DNA of 64,000 nucleotides from Berberis thunbergii (Eukaryota; Streptophyta; Magnoliopsida; Ranunculales; Berberidaceae), in assembly GCA_003290165.1 (NCBI GenBank), contig QNQO01000227.1, forward strand, positions 1 through 64,000, given 5' to 3'. The notes beneath the pieces are model-generated. The model did no database searches and was not told where the DNA came from. It was given only the letters and a program-made list of their open reading frames with translations. The translations under genes were made by a program, and so were the position numbers. How positions within the stretch are numbered: position 1 is the first letter of the stretch; every line of letters begins with the position of its first letter. Shown here in pieces: positions 47,601 to 58,278 of this stretch.

Positions 47601-50600
47601 AGAGAGATTTGGAGAATAACATTCAAAGAGTCAGAGGGAGCAGTCGCATGAAGAACAATGTGGTCGCACACAGTTTGGTTGTTTTTGGGGTTATTTTTTT
47701 ACAATTCCAAAAAATACCTTGGAAAAAAAATGCTGAAACGTTTTGAAACCAAAAAATGTACATCTCAACGTGTCGAGGCATTAAAACGTACCTCACACCA
47801 GAAAATGCCTCAAATGACGTTTTAACACTAAATTCTAGAGTCGTGTTGCGCGCCTCCAGGCGTATGCCTCAAACGTTTTTTAAAACACTGATTTAAATTA
47901 TATTGGCGCTTAGGTTCGCCATTTAACTTCCCTTTTTGCTCTAATGGGAGAATCTTATGTGTTAAATTATCTCTGTGACTGATATCCTTTCTTAAGAACC
48001 CTACTTTCTCTGTCCATTATCCACAATCGCTCCCAATAAAAAGCTTTGCTAAAGATGTATATTCAGCCCGCCCTCTATCCATAGATTTAAGGCCTTTTAA
48101 ACCACATGCACAAATGCTTTTTGGAATGATATTCCGGCTTGTTAGACAGCTACTATAACTATATAATGCGGAACTTGCCTAGCTAATCCATATGTACAAG
48201 AACTATGAGCCTGATTAAAAATTCTGGAGAACTTATAGATCTTTTATTTTCAGGCTTATTAACAGCTTGCTTGCTTCTGTATGCTATTATCTCTTCTGTG
48301 TTCTCTAACTGGTGGCATTCAACTATATGCTAAAAAAAATTAACCTAGGTTACAAACTCTGCACATTAAATACTAGCTCTTCTGTATCCTATTATCATTC
48401 TTCTCATCCTCAGTGCTGACTAACTAATTCTTCTTCCTTTTACTTTTGGTTAGGCTTGTCCTTTCCGTGTTCCAGATCTTTCCTTGAGAAGTCCATTGAC
48501 TGTATCTGGTAGATATGAAGGGAAATTTCCTGACTCACTAAAGGTTAGAGGCACCTTGGCTGATTCTGGCGATTTCATAATAGATTTGAAAGCGCAACAG
48601 GCGAAGGATATCCCACTTGATAAAGTAAGATTTTTAGAATTCAAACTAATTCAATGTGCCAGATTACTTAATTTTGTAATTTTTATTCATCAGCACAATA
48701 ATTTGTTTTGCCAAATTAAGATTTTTGTGTTACTCATCATTGCACCAGATTACTTCATTTTGTATTAATTCAATGTTGCAAGGTCCACAAGGAACTGAAC
48801 CTGTTTTCTGGTTTCCCAGTTCTATTGTTGTCTTCTCTCATGTTATCTACATGAAGTTGGTAAAAATTGTGTCTTTTCTGATAAGTTTTCATCATTAGTA
48901 ACGAGATCATATCGATTGAATACGAAGAAATATAAATTCAGCAGTGTGACCAGCACAGTCTAGGGCTCTACAGATCGGGTTTTTTTTTTTGTCTGAACAA
49001 TTAACTGATGGAAATTCCTCTTCGGAGTTGAGGAGGCTCTTAACTGAAAATAGTAGTTTAACTGTAAGCTGAAGATATTAGGAAAACCAAGGTTCTCAAA
49101 ATGGATGGTATGTATCGTACAGTGTCCTAGGTAGTTGTTGATGCAAAGAAATAATTTTACTCGGATTATCATTTTTATTCTAAGTTTATTTATGATGTAA
49201 TTCACCTTGTTCATGCTTACCTGTCATAAACAGTTTCTATGTATGTTTTGTTCAGTTCAGTGAGACTTTATAATAAGTTTCTTATTTGCATGTTCTTATA
49301 TATATATATGTAAACAGTAAATACAATTATGACGAGAGAGATTGTGAAGGTCTCAAATCCAGCTCAACCTACAGTATATGTAATAAAAGTAAACTATACC
49401 TGGACAAATGAGATGTCTGGACGTTTTATATGCATTCTAATGTTTGACTGTTTCATTTGTTAACAGGTATCTATCAGAAAAGAAATCAATTTACTAACTG
49501 CTCAAGCATGGTTTTCTCAAAGTAAAGAGCTCGAGGAAAAGGTTTGTGCAATCATTTTCTAGAGAATGTTTTTGGATAAAGGAATGTAAAGATATGATGA
49601 ATTTTAATACTTCAATTTCGAGTTGTTTATACAATTCTCTGAATGATTTCTGATAACTAAGAACAATGTCCAAGACATCACGCATATGTGTGCAATGCAA
49701 TGCAAAGTGGGAGTATTGGCACACACCCAGGAATTCCAAACTATGCTGGTCGGTCCTAATTGTGACTTTCATGTTTGTCAATAATTTATAACCATGATAA
49801 ATGTGGATTTCACATAACCAACACCTTCATAAGTGTAAAGATAGGGACATGCGGTTTAGTTTCATATTGAGTAGAACATAACCATTGTATAGATCCACAA
49901 GTGTGGTCACTCCTCTTTAAGTGACACCTATGCCTTTTCAGTCAAAATCTCACATCCTGTGGGTGGTTAAGTTGGGGATATCTGGTGGGTGGAAAGAGTG
50001 TACACCCGCCTTGACTAATACAAATTCCAAAGTTGGATGTGAACAAAGGATTCGTGGCTGTTTAACAACGAGGAAGGGACACACTGCAACAGAAGTGTGA
50101 TCCCAGAAATATACTCTGAAAATGCATTTATGTGGGCTATGTTGTCTAACTTGCGGGGGGCTTCGCCTTGCCAAGTGGTTGTCATAAAAACACTTCATAT
50201 CAGCCGTTAGAGTGTTATATAATGCATTGTCTCCTTTCCCAAAGTGAATATTTTCTTTGGCAACCCAAGAACCCCTAGATAATCTTTTTGTATGAAAAGA
50301 TAATATAAATGAAAAGTAAAGAATTAAGGGAAATTCCTTAGACAAACAACTTGATTTTATTTTACACTCTTCAAATAACCAAAGTTTGTATTATGCTGCT
50401 CCTGAAAACAAGGATCGGTATTGGAACAGGGGGCTTCCCTTCAATTAATTGTTGAGTATCTTCAAATAACATAGTTTATGAATGCATAAAAGCATGCAAA
50501 GGGCAGATAAAGAAAACTGACCTGGTGCTGCTGAGGCTCTCAAGGATCCTGAGGTGCTTACTAGCGGTTCTTACCCCAGACAACAGTCTGTGAGTTTAAT

Positions 50601-52774
50601 CATGGACCCTTGGGTTGGCGTTGTCTTGCAAAATGCTTAATGCATTGTGATTTTATTTATTTATTAAATAATTTTTTTTGGGAGGGGGGGGCGCAAAAAG
50701 TGCACCTTCGCCGACCAACCTGAGATAATGTATTTTCCATCAAGAAATGGCCACATCACGGTAGAAACCCTTGAAACTGATGCAGTAAATTTACATTGGA
50801 GATGTCTTATGTTTCGTGGAGTCGGTTTTTGTGCCCATTGAATCAAATCTTCTTAGTGTTATCCTAATATGAACCGTAATATCATCATAAATCAGGTGGT
50901 TAGTAATATTTTCTCTATTGGTTTTATTCCCTCTTAATCTCCCACTAAATAGTCTGTGTTTTGTGCCATTTCTCTCATCTTGCAGGTTGTGAAAATGAGC
51001 ATACAAACTGGTGTCCCATCTGAGTATACTTGTATGATCATAGTTCAGAATGAAAGACAGAAGCAAGGCACCCAATCAATTGACAGGCAAGAGGTAAGCA
51101 TATCTCCAAGACAATCAAGCTAGCTGGTTGTGTCTGAATTCTACTTGCAATTTAATAATTGGACTCTCTGAGCAACTCATTTGAGTTAAAGAAAAAGATA
51201 AGTAGGTACCAGAGGGGAGCTTTGGTTGTGAACCGATTGACCATTTTATAATAACAATGATCACATGAATGTATCCAACTAAAACACCAAACCACGTCGA
51301 CACAAAATAATTCATGAGATTCCAATCACTTGCTGACTCAACTTGTTGGATTTGGTTCTCAATTCCTTGTTTGTCACAGCCTTCTCACCAGGAAAATTTG
51401 TATTAAATGAGGAAGTTGTACGTTTGCAGCTCTGAGTTATTCTCTTCAAGGATTATACGGTGTGGCTTCTAGCCATATTTAGAGAGAGATCTTTTTTCTA
51501 ATCCTAAAGAGATACTAATTGTACTAGAGTAATGATTTCCCTAAAACCTCTCTAATAGAATTAAATCTACAATAAGTAAATATCTTAATAAAATAAACCT
51601 CTCTATTCAAAAGAAATTCTTTTGGCATCTGGGTCCCATTTTAATGATCAATCCCAAATCCCAATGCATCCATTTATGTTAGTTTCCCCAACTTAAAACT
51701 TAAAAAAAATTAAGAAAACAAAACAAAACCAGAACCTTGAACTCAGATGTCGACAAAATCAGCAAAAACACTAATCAGAACATTTATGTTATTTTTTATT
51801 TTGTTCTCTGCAGGGTGCTTTAATAGTTAATAAAGCAGGCTGGAATTGATGAGGGGTTACTAATTTAAGAAAACTTAAGCCTTTTCGTCAGGTTCAGAAA
51901 TTTTGTCTTTCAGAAACCTCAAGTGTGCCCTTTGTAATTTTAGAAAGCACAGGTCATGTGTTTTTTATTCTTGAGAGTTGCAGGTTTTTCCCAGCAACAG
52001 CACAGACAGAAGTTATAATATTCTGTTTTTAGGGTATCCAAACTCTGAAAATGACTTATTCAGCTTCCAAATAACTAAAAATCAACCCATCCAAGATCCA
52101 ACCATGTTGATTCAATTAGTGAGCTACGTAACAAGTTCAAACATAGAAAATGCTCCAATTAAGTTCAAGTAAAAGATTCTCAAATTTGAGCTCTACTGGA
52201 TGACAATTGGAAGCAGTTTGTACTTATTATGCTTGTCTTTGCCATCTAAAAGAAGCTTTTCATGCCATACATCATTGCTCTTGCTAAATATACTAAAAAA
52301 TATTGCATTAATTATTTAAGCCTTTTGGTAAATGATTATATCATGACCCGTTACTGGTGGTGGGTGTTTTTTTTGGTTGATGGATTTGGATATACACATA
52401 ATTCTATATTGATCCCTGATAATTCTTTGCAACAGGTTCCATACAAGATTGATGTGCAGAAGCTTGTAGACTCTAATGGTCACAAGATCATTTTGCTGAC
52501 AGGATTCGGTGTTGGCTTTGGTAACTTGGTCGCAACTATGGAAAATGCTCCTCCAAGATTTAGAAAATCCCAATCAGCAGATTTTGCAGGGGACCTCTTT
52601 GTCAAGGCGGCTTCTAGCTGTTGTGGCAAGCTCATACACTGTTGCGATTGTTGCTGTTGTATGTGCATCATTAAAGTTTGCTCTAAAATGAACGACCAGT
52701 GTGCAATTGCTTGCACACAGCTTTGCGCCACGTTGTCATGTTTAGCCTGCGCATGGTGTTGTTCAGATAATTGA
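30971..52774 (+). CDS. VIT/VWA-domain protein with cysteine-rich tail (At1g19110 type)
   Basis: Thirteen exons, all in phase: 30971-31360, 35960-36112, 36221-36433, 36522-36611, 36803-36919, 37694-37951, 40329-40485, 45642-45719, 46614-46714, 48454-48624, 49467-49541, 50986-51093 and 52436-52774, encoding 749 residues. Plants annotate this family as inter-alpha-trypsin-inhibitor heavy-chain related. A VIT domain covers roughly residues 75-230. A VWA domain starts at 322, with the metal-site motif DTSES at 328-332, Thr399 and Asp427 (LITDGS). The last 55 residues hold 17 cysteines, including a run of four, suggesting lipid or metal attachment. There is no signal peptide, so it is probably intracellular; its role is unknown. 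Exon 6 uses the AG at 37692-37693; the CAG four bases earlier would break the frame. Introns 1 and 7 (4.6 and 5.2 kb) are swollen by transposons. Confidence 0.95.
31864..32036. mobile_element. short MITE in intron 1 (173 bp)
   Basis: Ends GGGGGTGTTTGTTT and its exact inverse AAACAAACACCCCC, with TA on both flanks. The interior holds a smaller inverted pair (AACCTCTAACTAGAGGTTG region). The superfamily is uncertain; PIF/Harbinger-type is plausible. Confidence 0.68.
32154..32217. repeat. 32-bp tandem duplication
   Basis: CATTGACATGCAAGCCTACC... occurs twice head to tail without mismatch, in intron 1 of the VIT/VWA gene. Confidence 0.88.
32770..34900 (+). mobile_element. degenerate L1-type LINE (ORF2 part) in intron 1
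   Basis: Same strand as the host gene. Translated pieces follow plant L1 ORF2 order in shifting frames: the helical region before the polymerase (IYKKLDDREATLLDEIATIN), RT pieces (DEEI, then RVPNLDGF in place of PGPDGF; MGFGERWRRWI near 33500), the thumb and C-terminal segment (IAIPKEMGGLGFKTFRKMN near 34200) and a zinc-binding tail (CPMCGEERESRDRLLIHC near 34790). Stops and shifts are frequent and the YADD catalytic box was not found, so it is inactive. No target duplication or poly-A tail was seen. Confidence 0.8.
37248..37523. mobile_element. Tourist-like MITE in intron 5 (276 bp)
   Basis: Left end GGGGTTGTTTGTTTCCATGG and right end (inverted) GGGTGTGTTTGATTTTTTTT, with TAA on both sides (37245-37247 and 37524-37526). 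The arms pair further in (CCATGGAAAAC against GTTTTCCATG). It sits 170 bp before exon 6. Confidence 0.7.
38066..38110. repeat. poly-C run followed by (AC)n
   Basis: 25 C residues, then AC repeats, then poly-A, in intron 6. Long homopolymers like this are error-prone in any sequencing method. Confidence 0.9.
38817..39424. mobile_element. hAT-type non-autonomous element, copy 1 (608 bp)
   Basis: It starts CAAGGAAGCACAGAC and ends (inverted) CAAGGATGCACGGATACG, with an identical 8-bp duplication GTGGGGAT on both sides (38809-38816 and 39425-39432). Both subterminal zones are rich in GTCCGACACG-type short repeats. No transposase is present. It is in intron 6 and belongs to the same family as the element at 43965. 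Confidence 0.87.
41515..41631. repeat. (AAT)n-(ATT)n palindromic microsatellite
   Basis: About eighteen AAT-type units are followed, after a short break (AACAATAATAGTAGTAGTAT), by about twelve TTA-type units, so the tract can fold into a hairpin. It lies in intron 7. Confidence 0.9.
42372..42486 (-). mobile_element. tRNA-derived SINE in intron 7
   Basis: On the minus strand there is an A-box-like TGGCTTAGTGG (42464-42474), then a B-box-like GGGTTGAATCC (42420-42430), then an A-rich tail (42373-42382 as T on the plus strand). The B box lacks one base of the consensus GGTTCGAATCC. The sequence between boxes and tail resembles 55319-55410 and 58190-58275, so a small family exists here. It is too short and has no target duplication I could fix. 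Confidence 0.6.
43965..44712. mobile_element. hAT-type non-autonomous element, copy 2 (748 bp)
   Basis: Ends CAAGGATGCACGGACAC and (inverted) CAAGGATGCACGAACTC, flanked by an identical 8-bp duplication GTTTGATC (43957-43964 and 44713-44720). The subterminal GTCCGACACG repeats match copy 1 at 38817. It lies in intron 7, the intron after the one holding copy 1. Small open frames near the right end have no recognisable motif. Confidence 0.88.
46160..46405. repeat. 123-bp tandem duplication in intron 8
   Basis: Two head-to-tail copies starting GGAGGAGAGTTGATGAAG and running through TTTGAGTGGATTCTGGTTA. No mismatch was noticed within the shared part, which suggests a recent event. Confidence 0.88.
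47146..47890. mobile_element. hAT-type non-autonomous element in intron 9 (745 bp)
   Basis: Ends CATGGTTTTAAAACGCG and (inverted) CAGTGTTTTAAAAAACG, with identical 8-bp flanks ATTTAAAT (47138-47145 and 47891-47898). Both ends hold GCCTCA/TGAGGC-type short repeats. CAGTG ends and 8-bp duplications are typical of hAT elements. There is no transposase frame. Confidence 0.8.
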
Positions 52775-53349
52775 TCAACCCAGGTTCTCTGAGATGCGTA
52801 CAATATTTTCACATTGGCCCCTAGTGTATGATTTGTGTTCATTCAGTGCTGGAAATTCATATAAATGTATCTATAGTTACATTCAGTTCCATACTGACCA
52901 GCAGTGCAACTGGGAATTTCACTACAAAAAGGGACTCCTTTTGAATTCACATCAACAGAAAAATATTACTGCGACTTTGTGAAAATGTTCCAAGTTTTTG
53001 GGGTTGAATCAGCGTGAAACTTGGAAGAATTACTAATGCAATTTTTTCAACTGCAGAATGATGAACAGGTACCAGGTTTCTACTTGAATTGTTTTTGTGC
53101 CATTCACTATATCAAAGATAGAACAGGTGATTGATCCAGCCACGGAGAATTGGAGATTATGTAAAATCTTAGGAATTGTTTCAGGACCTGATATCAAGAG
53201 GGAAATTAGATATATTATCACTATATCATAGTTGCTCATTCTCTATGATACATGGAGATTTCCACACTTTGTTAATGTAGATGACTTTTGCATCTTCACG
53301 ATATGGAAGAGTGTTGTATTTGTGTTGCAACACATCCCCTGTTCCAGTC
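52775..53349 (+). other. 3' flank of the VIT/VWA gene
   Basis: Probable 3' untranslated region, followed by the edge of the repeat nest. No terminator or polyadenylation signal could be singled out with confidence. Confidence 0.4.
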
Positions 53350-53352
53350 TCG

Positions 53353-53619
53353 TACCTTAGAATCTATCTCCTACTCTTAGATAGTCATCCAGTAAGATTT
53401 CTAATATGGACTTGCACTCTTATAAGAATGAGGTCTTTGTAGCTGAATTGGCATACAATGTAATGCATCATATCACAGGCCAAAGGTCCACCCTGATGTT
53501 ATGCAATTATTAGTTCGAGCTAAAAACCTATACTTCTGCAATGGTTGTTAAATGAGAAGAATAGTGGTAGAAAGTGAGTCACTAAAGTTGATATTTGACA
53601 CCACCATGACTTTGTTCCA
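53353..53619. repeat. repeat R1, copy a
   Basis: A roughly 270-bp repeat starting near ACCTTAGAATCTATCTCC and ending near ATGACTTTGTTCCA. It recurs inside the loops of two foldback elements (56484-56766 and 63533-63800). Here it stands alone, without foldback arms. Confidence 0.78.
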
Positions 53620-53734
53620 AAGTGGAGAGATTGTGACACCAAATCCTGATGACGGGGGAGGAAGATGGTTTACACTCTTCTAACAACGAGGTCTTTTAAT
53701 CTCAATCGACAGACAACACGAAAAGATAGTATCA

Positions 53735-54345
53735 CGGCAGAGGTTCGCGGATATCTGCCTCGCCTGCCCCGAATGAGGCAAAGTTGGATGTGCCTAAACG
53801 GATTCAGGGATCTAAATGGTATTTGTCATGGATTTGGGGCAGAAATGGATTTGGTCATATCCGCCCCGTGAATATCTGTTTATATAAGTTATTTTACTAA
53901 ACAATCTAAACCTAAACAACCCCATCTCCATCCATCGCTTCTCTACTCAGACTCCACTCTCCAATGCGGCGACGGTGACGCAGGTACTTCCCCTCTTCAG
54001 ATTCTCTTATTATTATTTTCTTCTCTCGATCGATCTCCCGATATTTCTCTCAATCAATCTTTCCCGATCGATCTCTCCCAATCTTTATCTCCTCTCTTTC
54101 GATCTCTCTCTCTCTCCTTGGATTTCTCGATCTACTATTTGTTCTCTCAATCTACCTCTTTCGATCTTTCTGCAACCTCTTTGTGGCTCTCAATTTTTGT
54201 AAATCCATATCTCTCGCAGCAGTTGTGTTGGTACGATGAGGTGTTCAAAGGTGCATTATGAAACAAATGCGGGGAGAAAGGAGAAATAAATCTGATTACA
54301 TACCTAATTGATTTTCCAAGTAAATAAAAAAGAATCTTAACTATC
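53735..54345. repeat. CT-rich unit A, copy 1
   Basis: It begins with a segment rich in ATCCGCCCCG, then AACCCCATCTCCATCCATCG, a GCGGCGAC block, a short TTA tract, a long TCGATC/TCTCTC block, TTTCTGCAACCTCTTTGTGG, and ATGCGGGGAGAAAGGAG. Open frames here are poly-Ser/Leu products of the pyrimidine-rich text, not genes. Confidence 0.8.
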
Positions 54346-54840
54346 ATCGCCTCTCTCCACATACTCCACTCTCCACCGCGGCAAGGGCAACACAGGTACT
54401 TCCCCTCTTCATCTTCTATTATTATTATTATTATTTTTTTTCTTCTCTCTCGATCCGATCTCTTAATCAATCTCTTCTCTTCCAATCTCTCTCTTTGGAT
54501 TTCTTAATCTACTATTTTGTTATCTCGATCTTTGTGAAATCTCTATGTGGCTCTCAATTTTTGTAAATTTATCTCTATCGCAATAGTTGTGTTTGTACAA
54601 TGAGGTGTTCAAATGTGTATTGTGAAACAAATGCGGGGAGAAAGAAGAATTAAATATGATATCATACCTAATTTAATTTTCCAAGTAAAATAAAGAAGAA
54701 TCTTAAATTGGATTTGATGATGGAACTTTTGGAATTGAAAACGTGGATGATTGATTGTGTTGTGGGTTTATCACAACATGAGTGTACTGAGCATATAGGT
54801 AGTGTTCATGGCAGGGTGAGATCCGTTAACCAAATAGATA
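54346..54840. repeat. CT-rich unit A, copy 2
   Basis: Lacks the CCGCCCCG head and starts at the ATCGCCTCTCTCCAC block; it keeps the TCGATC block and ATGCGGGGAGAAAG, and runs into a tail (GATGATTGATTG, CATATAGGTAGTGTTCATGG) shared with other copies. A 19-G run follows at 54860-54878. Confidence 0.78.
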
Positions 54841-55318
54841 AACGATTAATCGGGGGTTTGGGGGGGGGGGGGGGGGGGATGGTTTTTCAAAAAGAAATAA
54901 ATGGTTATTTGTGGCAGATTCGAGGATCAATGATCCATGGCAAGGCAAGGCAGGGATGGATTTGCCCAAATCCGCCCCGTTACCATCTCTATCTGATTAA
55001 GTGAAAAATATTGATAGTACAAGGGTGCTAAAGGGTATACTCACACCTCTCTAGTTCTCGGCGGAAAAGGAGAGGGTATTCCCATAGAGAATGCCCATTT
55101 GACATGGGTATGTTTGCTGTGTTGAAGCTATAAAAGATTACTACATAACAATCAATAGAACACCCCGCACACTAGAATTCATGGTTCCCTCCCTAATGAG
55201 AGATACCTAACCCAATAACTTGGGTGATTACAAAGAGACCACCCCATGAAAAGCTCTCTAAGTTTCTTCTTTCTCACCATTCCCATTCCAGCTCCTATAT
55301 ATATATATATATATATAC

Positions 55319-55410
55319 CCTAACCCTTCCCATTCCATGCTTTCGGCCGAGTTTGAATTTGTGACGTGTGATTCCATCCGCCACACTTCTACTAGCTGAT
55401 ACACCTTTGG
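55319..55410 (-). repeat. SINE-like fragment
   Basis: Resembles the SINE at 42372 in order and spacing (CCCTAACCCTTCCC, then GAGTTTGAATTTGTGAC, then CCATCCGCCACAC, then CTGATACACCTTTGG). It is preceded by an (AT)n tract at 55295-55315. Confidence 0.5.
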
Positions 55411-56027
55411 CTCTTGCTACCAAAACATATCCTCCTATAAACATTACTGTCTTAGGCCTCAAGTCTCTTCACATCTAATACAAGCTACATTTTTATTTTC
55501 AGTCTCAAACACTAGTATGTAGTACCATATTGGCTGTTGTTTGTTATCTCAATGATGCCACACTCGTTTATGGCTTGTCTCTAAATTCATTTCTTGATCT
55601 TGGATTTCGTGTACAAAAAACTTGTTATATACTCGTGTACAAAATACATCTATGTTTTATTGGCTGGTGCATAGTTAATATTATTTAGTCCCACATCGGC
55701 TGGGTTAGGAAGTTTGTTATGATTTCCTCATATAAAACTGAAACATATTTGCATTTACATAATAATTTCTGATTCAATAGAATTCGGTAAGTTCTAATCG
55801 GTCAATGATTTACTTAAGAAATTTTGTTTAAGTATCAAGTATCTAGTATTTGATTTTTCGGTAAATCATTGACTCGATCAGAACTTGAAGGCGATGATGT
55901 AGTCTTCCTTGTATATAGAATGTCAATCTAATTGATAATAATTATCTTCCATTTCATTTACATTATGTCAAAATTTTACATGCATATTAGGCTATGTTTG
56001 AATTATGTCAATGTCAAAAAAAATGTT

Positions 56028-56285
56028 CACTGTGTTTGGTCGAGGGGTTAGGAAAGTAAATGAGTTTCTATGGGTATCCTAATTCGAAGGAATTACATTT
56101 CTTTGGGGACCAAAGAATTTCCTTTCCTTGATTCGGGAAATTACCCACTTTTTGTTCCCAAAAACCTCAGTGGTGAGGTGAGATGATTTTTCCTAATTTT
56201 TGTTGTGCAACCAAACAATGGAATCTCATTTGTTTCCTTAAAACCCGGCCATTTCTATGGAAATTGGCCTCAGCCAAACACTACG
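56028..56285. mobile_element. MITE-like insert in the FB1 loop
   Basis: Ends ACTGTGTTTGGTCGAGG and (inverted) TAGTGTTTGGCTGAGG. A related sequence lies at 63316-63535 in the FB3 loop. No clean target duplication was found. Confidence 0.5.
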
Positions 56286-56483
56286 TTAATGAATGTGCAT
56301 ATGCCAAACTGCCCATCTTTAAGACCATGACTCTTTTAGTCAAAACCAACTTTGGATGAGTGATACAAAGTTCTCACAATCTCACTAGCCATGGATTAGC
56401 ATACTTCTTAACAGTAATAATATCAGGTTTGAGATTCCAAGGCCAAACTAGGAATGGGCGGACATTTGAAAACAATAGGCTTA

Positions 56484-56766
56484 TACCTTAGAATCTAACT
56501 ATCTCCTACTCTTAGACAATCATATAAGTAAGATTTCTAATGTGGACTTGCACTCTTCTAAGATTGAGGTCTTTGCAGCTAAATTTGCATACAATCATAT
56601 CACAGGCCAAAGATCCATCCCTAGCTGATGAGACCATTGCGTTATGCAATTATTGGTTCGAGCTAAAAACGTCACACCTCTACAATGGTTGTTAAATGAG
56701 GAGAATGTCAGTGGTAGAAAGTGAATCATAAAAGTTGATATTTGACACGACAATGACTTTGTTCCA
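56484..56766. repeat. repeat R1, copy b (in FB1 loop)
   Basis: Matches 53353-53619 along its length (TTGGTTCGAGCTAAAAAC, GAAAGTGAATCATAAAAGTT) and ends exactly where the right arm of FB1 begins. Confidence 0.78.
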
Positions 56767-57354
56767 TAAATTTTTGACATCGTATAAATGAAATGGAAGA
56801 GAAATTATTACACTATCGATTAGATTGACATTCTATATACAAGAAAAACTACATCAGAGCCTTCAAGTTCTAATCGAACCAATGATTTACTGAAAAAATC
56901 AAATACTAGATACTTGATACCTAAAAAAAAAATACTTAGGTAAATCATTGCCTGATTAGAACTTTACCTAACCCTTTGAAGCAGAAACTGTTATGTAAAT
57001 GCAAATAGCTTCAAGTTTTATATGAAGGAAACATAAGAAACGTCCTAATCTTGCTAATGTGGGATGAAATAATATTAACTATGCACCACCAAACAAAATA
57101 TACTCGTATATAACAAGTTTTTTTTTTTGTATGAATTCGGACTTCGAGACCTGCCATCAACGAGTGTGTGTCATCAATGAGATGACAACATCAGCCAATA
57201 TGATACTAGTGCTTAAGATTGAAAATAAAATGTGTAAGCTTGTACTAGATGTAAAGAGAATTGAGACCTAAGAAAGTAATGTTTAGAGGAGGATATGTTT
57301 TGGTATCTGCACCATCCCGATTAATTGTATAAATAGTGGTTTTTCTAGTGGTTA

Positions 57355-57770
57355 ACGGATCCACGCTTAGTCTGGATGAGGTGAAACTAGTGCGGTGGTT
57401 GTGACTAGGTGGCCACCAACACTGAAATTAGTCGAACCCATACACTAAATGCGAACTCTAAGAATCATGGTTGCGCAAGGCACTTGAGGAGGAGGTGTAC
57501 TTCGAGATGTTGCGGACCGGGTGGATGGATTGTAGGATGTGTAACATTCGCGCCAAAGGTGGAGATTGTTGGGATAATGTTGGCTTGAATAGTCTCACAT
57601 CAAGTAAGGAGGAGTCGTCTCTAAGGTTTATAAGAAAGTGGTTTGCTCCCAATTAGTAACGATGCATTTTAGAGAAAATCTCACACCACCTAGGCCCAGA
57701 TGGAAAACCCATTATGGTGGTGTTTAAGTTTGAGACAATATCGTTGTTATGTATAGTTGGAATCAAGGGG
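57355..57770 (+). repeat. Copia-type 3' end: internal tail, PPT and LTR start
   Basis: A segment ending CGCGCCAAAGGTGGAGAT followed at once by TGTTGGGATAATG, which fits a polypurine tract and the start of an LTR at about 57569. The LTR text continues with CTCACATCAAGTAAGG and TATAAGAAAGTGG, ends within GACAATATCG, and then changes into unit A. A second copy is at 59070. The rest of the element is absent. Confidence 0.65.
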
Positions 57771-57775
57771 TGCGT

Positions 57776-58190
57776 CGATTGATCTCCCGATTGCTCTCGA
57801 TCAATCTCTCCCAATCTTTGTATCATCTTTTCCGATCTCTCTCTTTCTCTCCTTATATTCCCGATCTACTATTTCCTTATCGCAATCTACCTTTTTCGAT
57901 CTTTCTACAACCTCTCTTGTAGCTCTCAAATTCTTTAAATCCATCTATCTCGTAACAATTGTGTTTGTACGTCGAGGTGTTCAAATGTGCATTATGAAGC
58001 AAATGCGGGGAGAGAAGAAATAAATTTGATTACATTACCTAATTTGATTTTCCAAGTAAATAAAGAAGAATCTTATATTGGATTTGATGATTGAAGTTTT
58101 GGAATTGAAGACGTGGGTGATTGATTGTTTGTGGGTTTATCAACATGAGTGTACTGAACATATGGGAAGTGTTCATGGACAGGGTAGCAT
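57776..58190. repeat. CT-rich unit A, copy 3 (5'-truncated)
   Basis: Starts inside the TCGATC block, directly joined to LTR sequence, and runs to ATGCGGGGAGAGAAG and the CATATGGGAAGTGTTCATGG tail. Confidence 0.75.
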
Positions 58191-58275
58191 CCCTTAACCC
58201 TCCTCGCCCAAGCCTCCGGCTGGGTTCGAACTCGTGACATATGATTTCATCCGCCACACCTCTAGCTGATACACC
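58190..58275 (-). repeat. SINE-like fragment
   Basis: On the minus strand it contains GAGTTCGAACCC, a full B-box match, and resembles the SINE at 42372 and the fragment at 55319. It is joined to the left arm of FB2. Confidence 0.5.
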
Positions 58276-58278
58276 TTT

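Larger units (their letters stand above)
55418..57305. mobile_element. foldback element FB1 (long inverted arms)
   Basis: The left arm 55418-55977 and right arm 56768-57305 are inverted copies, about 540-560 bp each, around a 790-bp loop. Outer ends are TACCAAAACATATCCTCC and its inverse. Both arms contain the text TTAGTCCCACATCGGC or its inverse, familiar from plant LTRs. The loop holds a MITE-like insert (about 56028-56285) and repeat R1. There is no transposase. Foldback or long-TIR Mutator-type elements are possible classes. Confidence 0.8.

Noticed and set aside
50130..50345. 131-codon minus frame in intron 11 considered as a nested gene
   Set aside because: No recognisable domain and no partner exons; intron sequence with ordinary base composition.
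54147..54485. Minus-strand 112-codon open frame in unit A
   Set aside because: It spans repeat units and a triplet tract; sister copies do not keep the frame.
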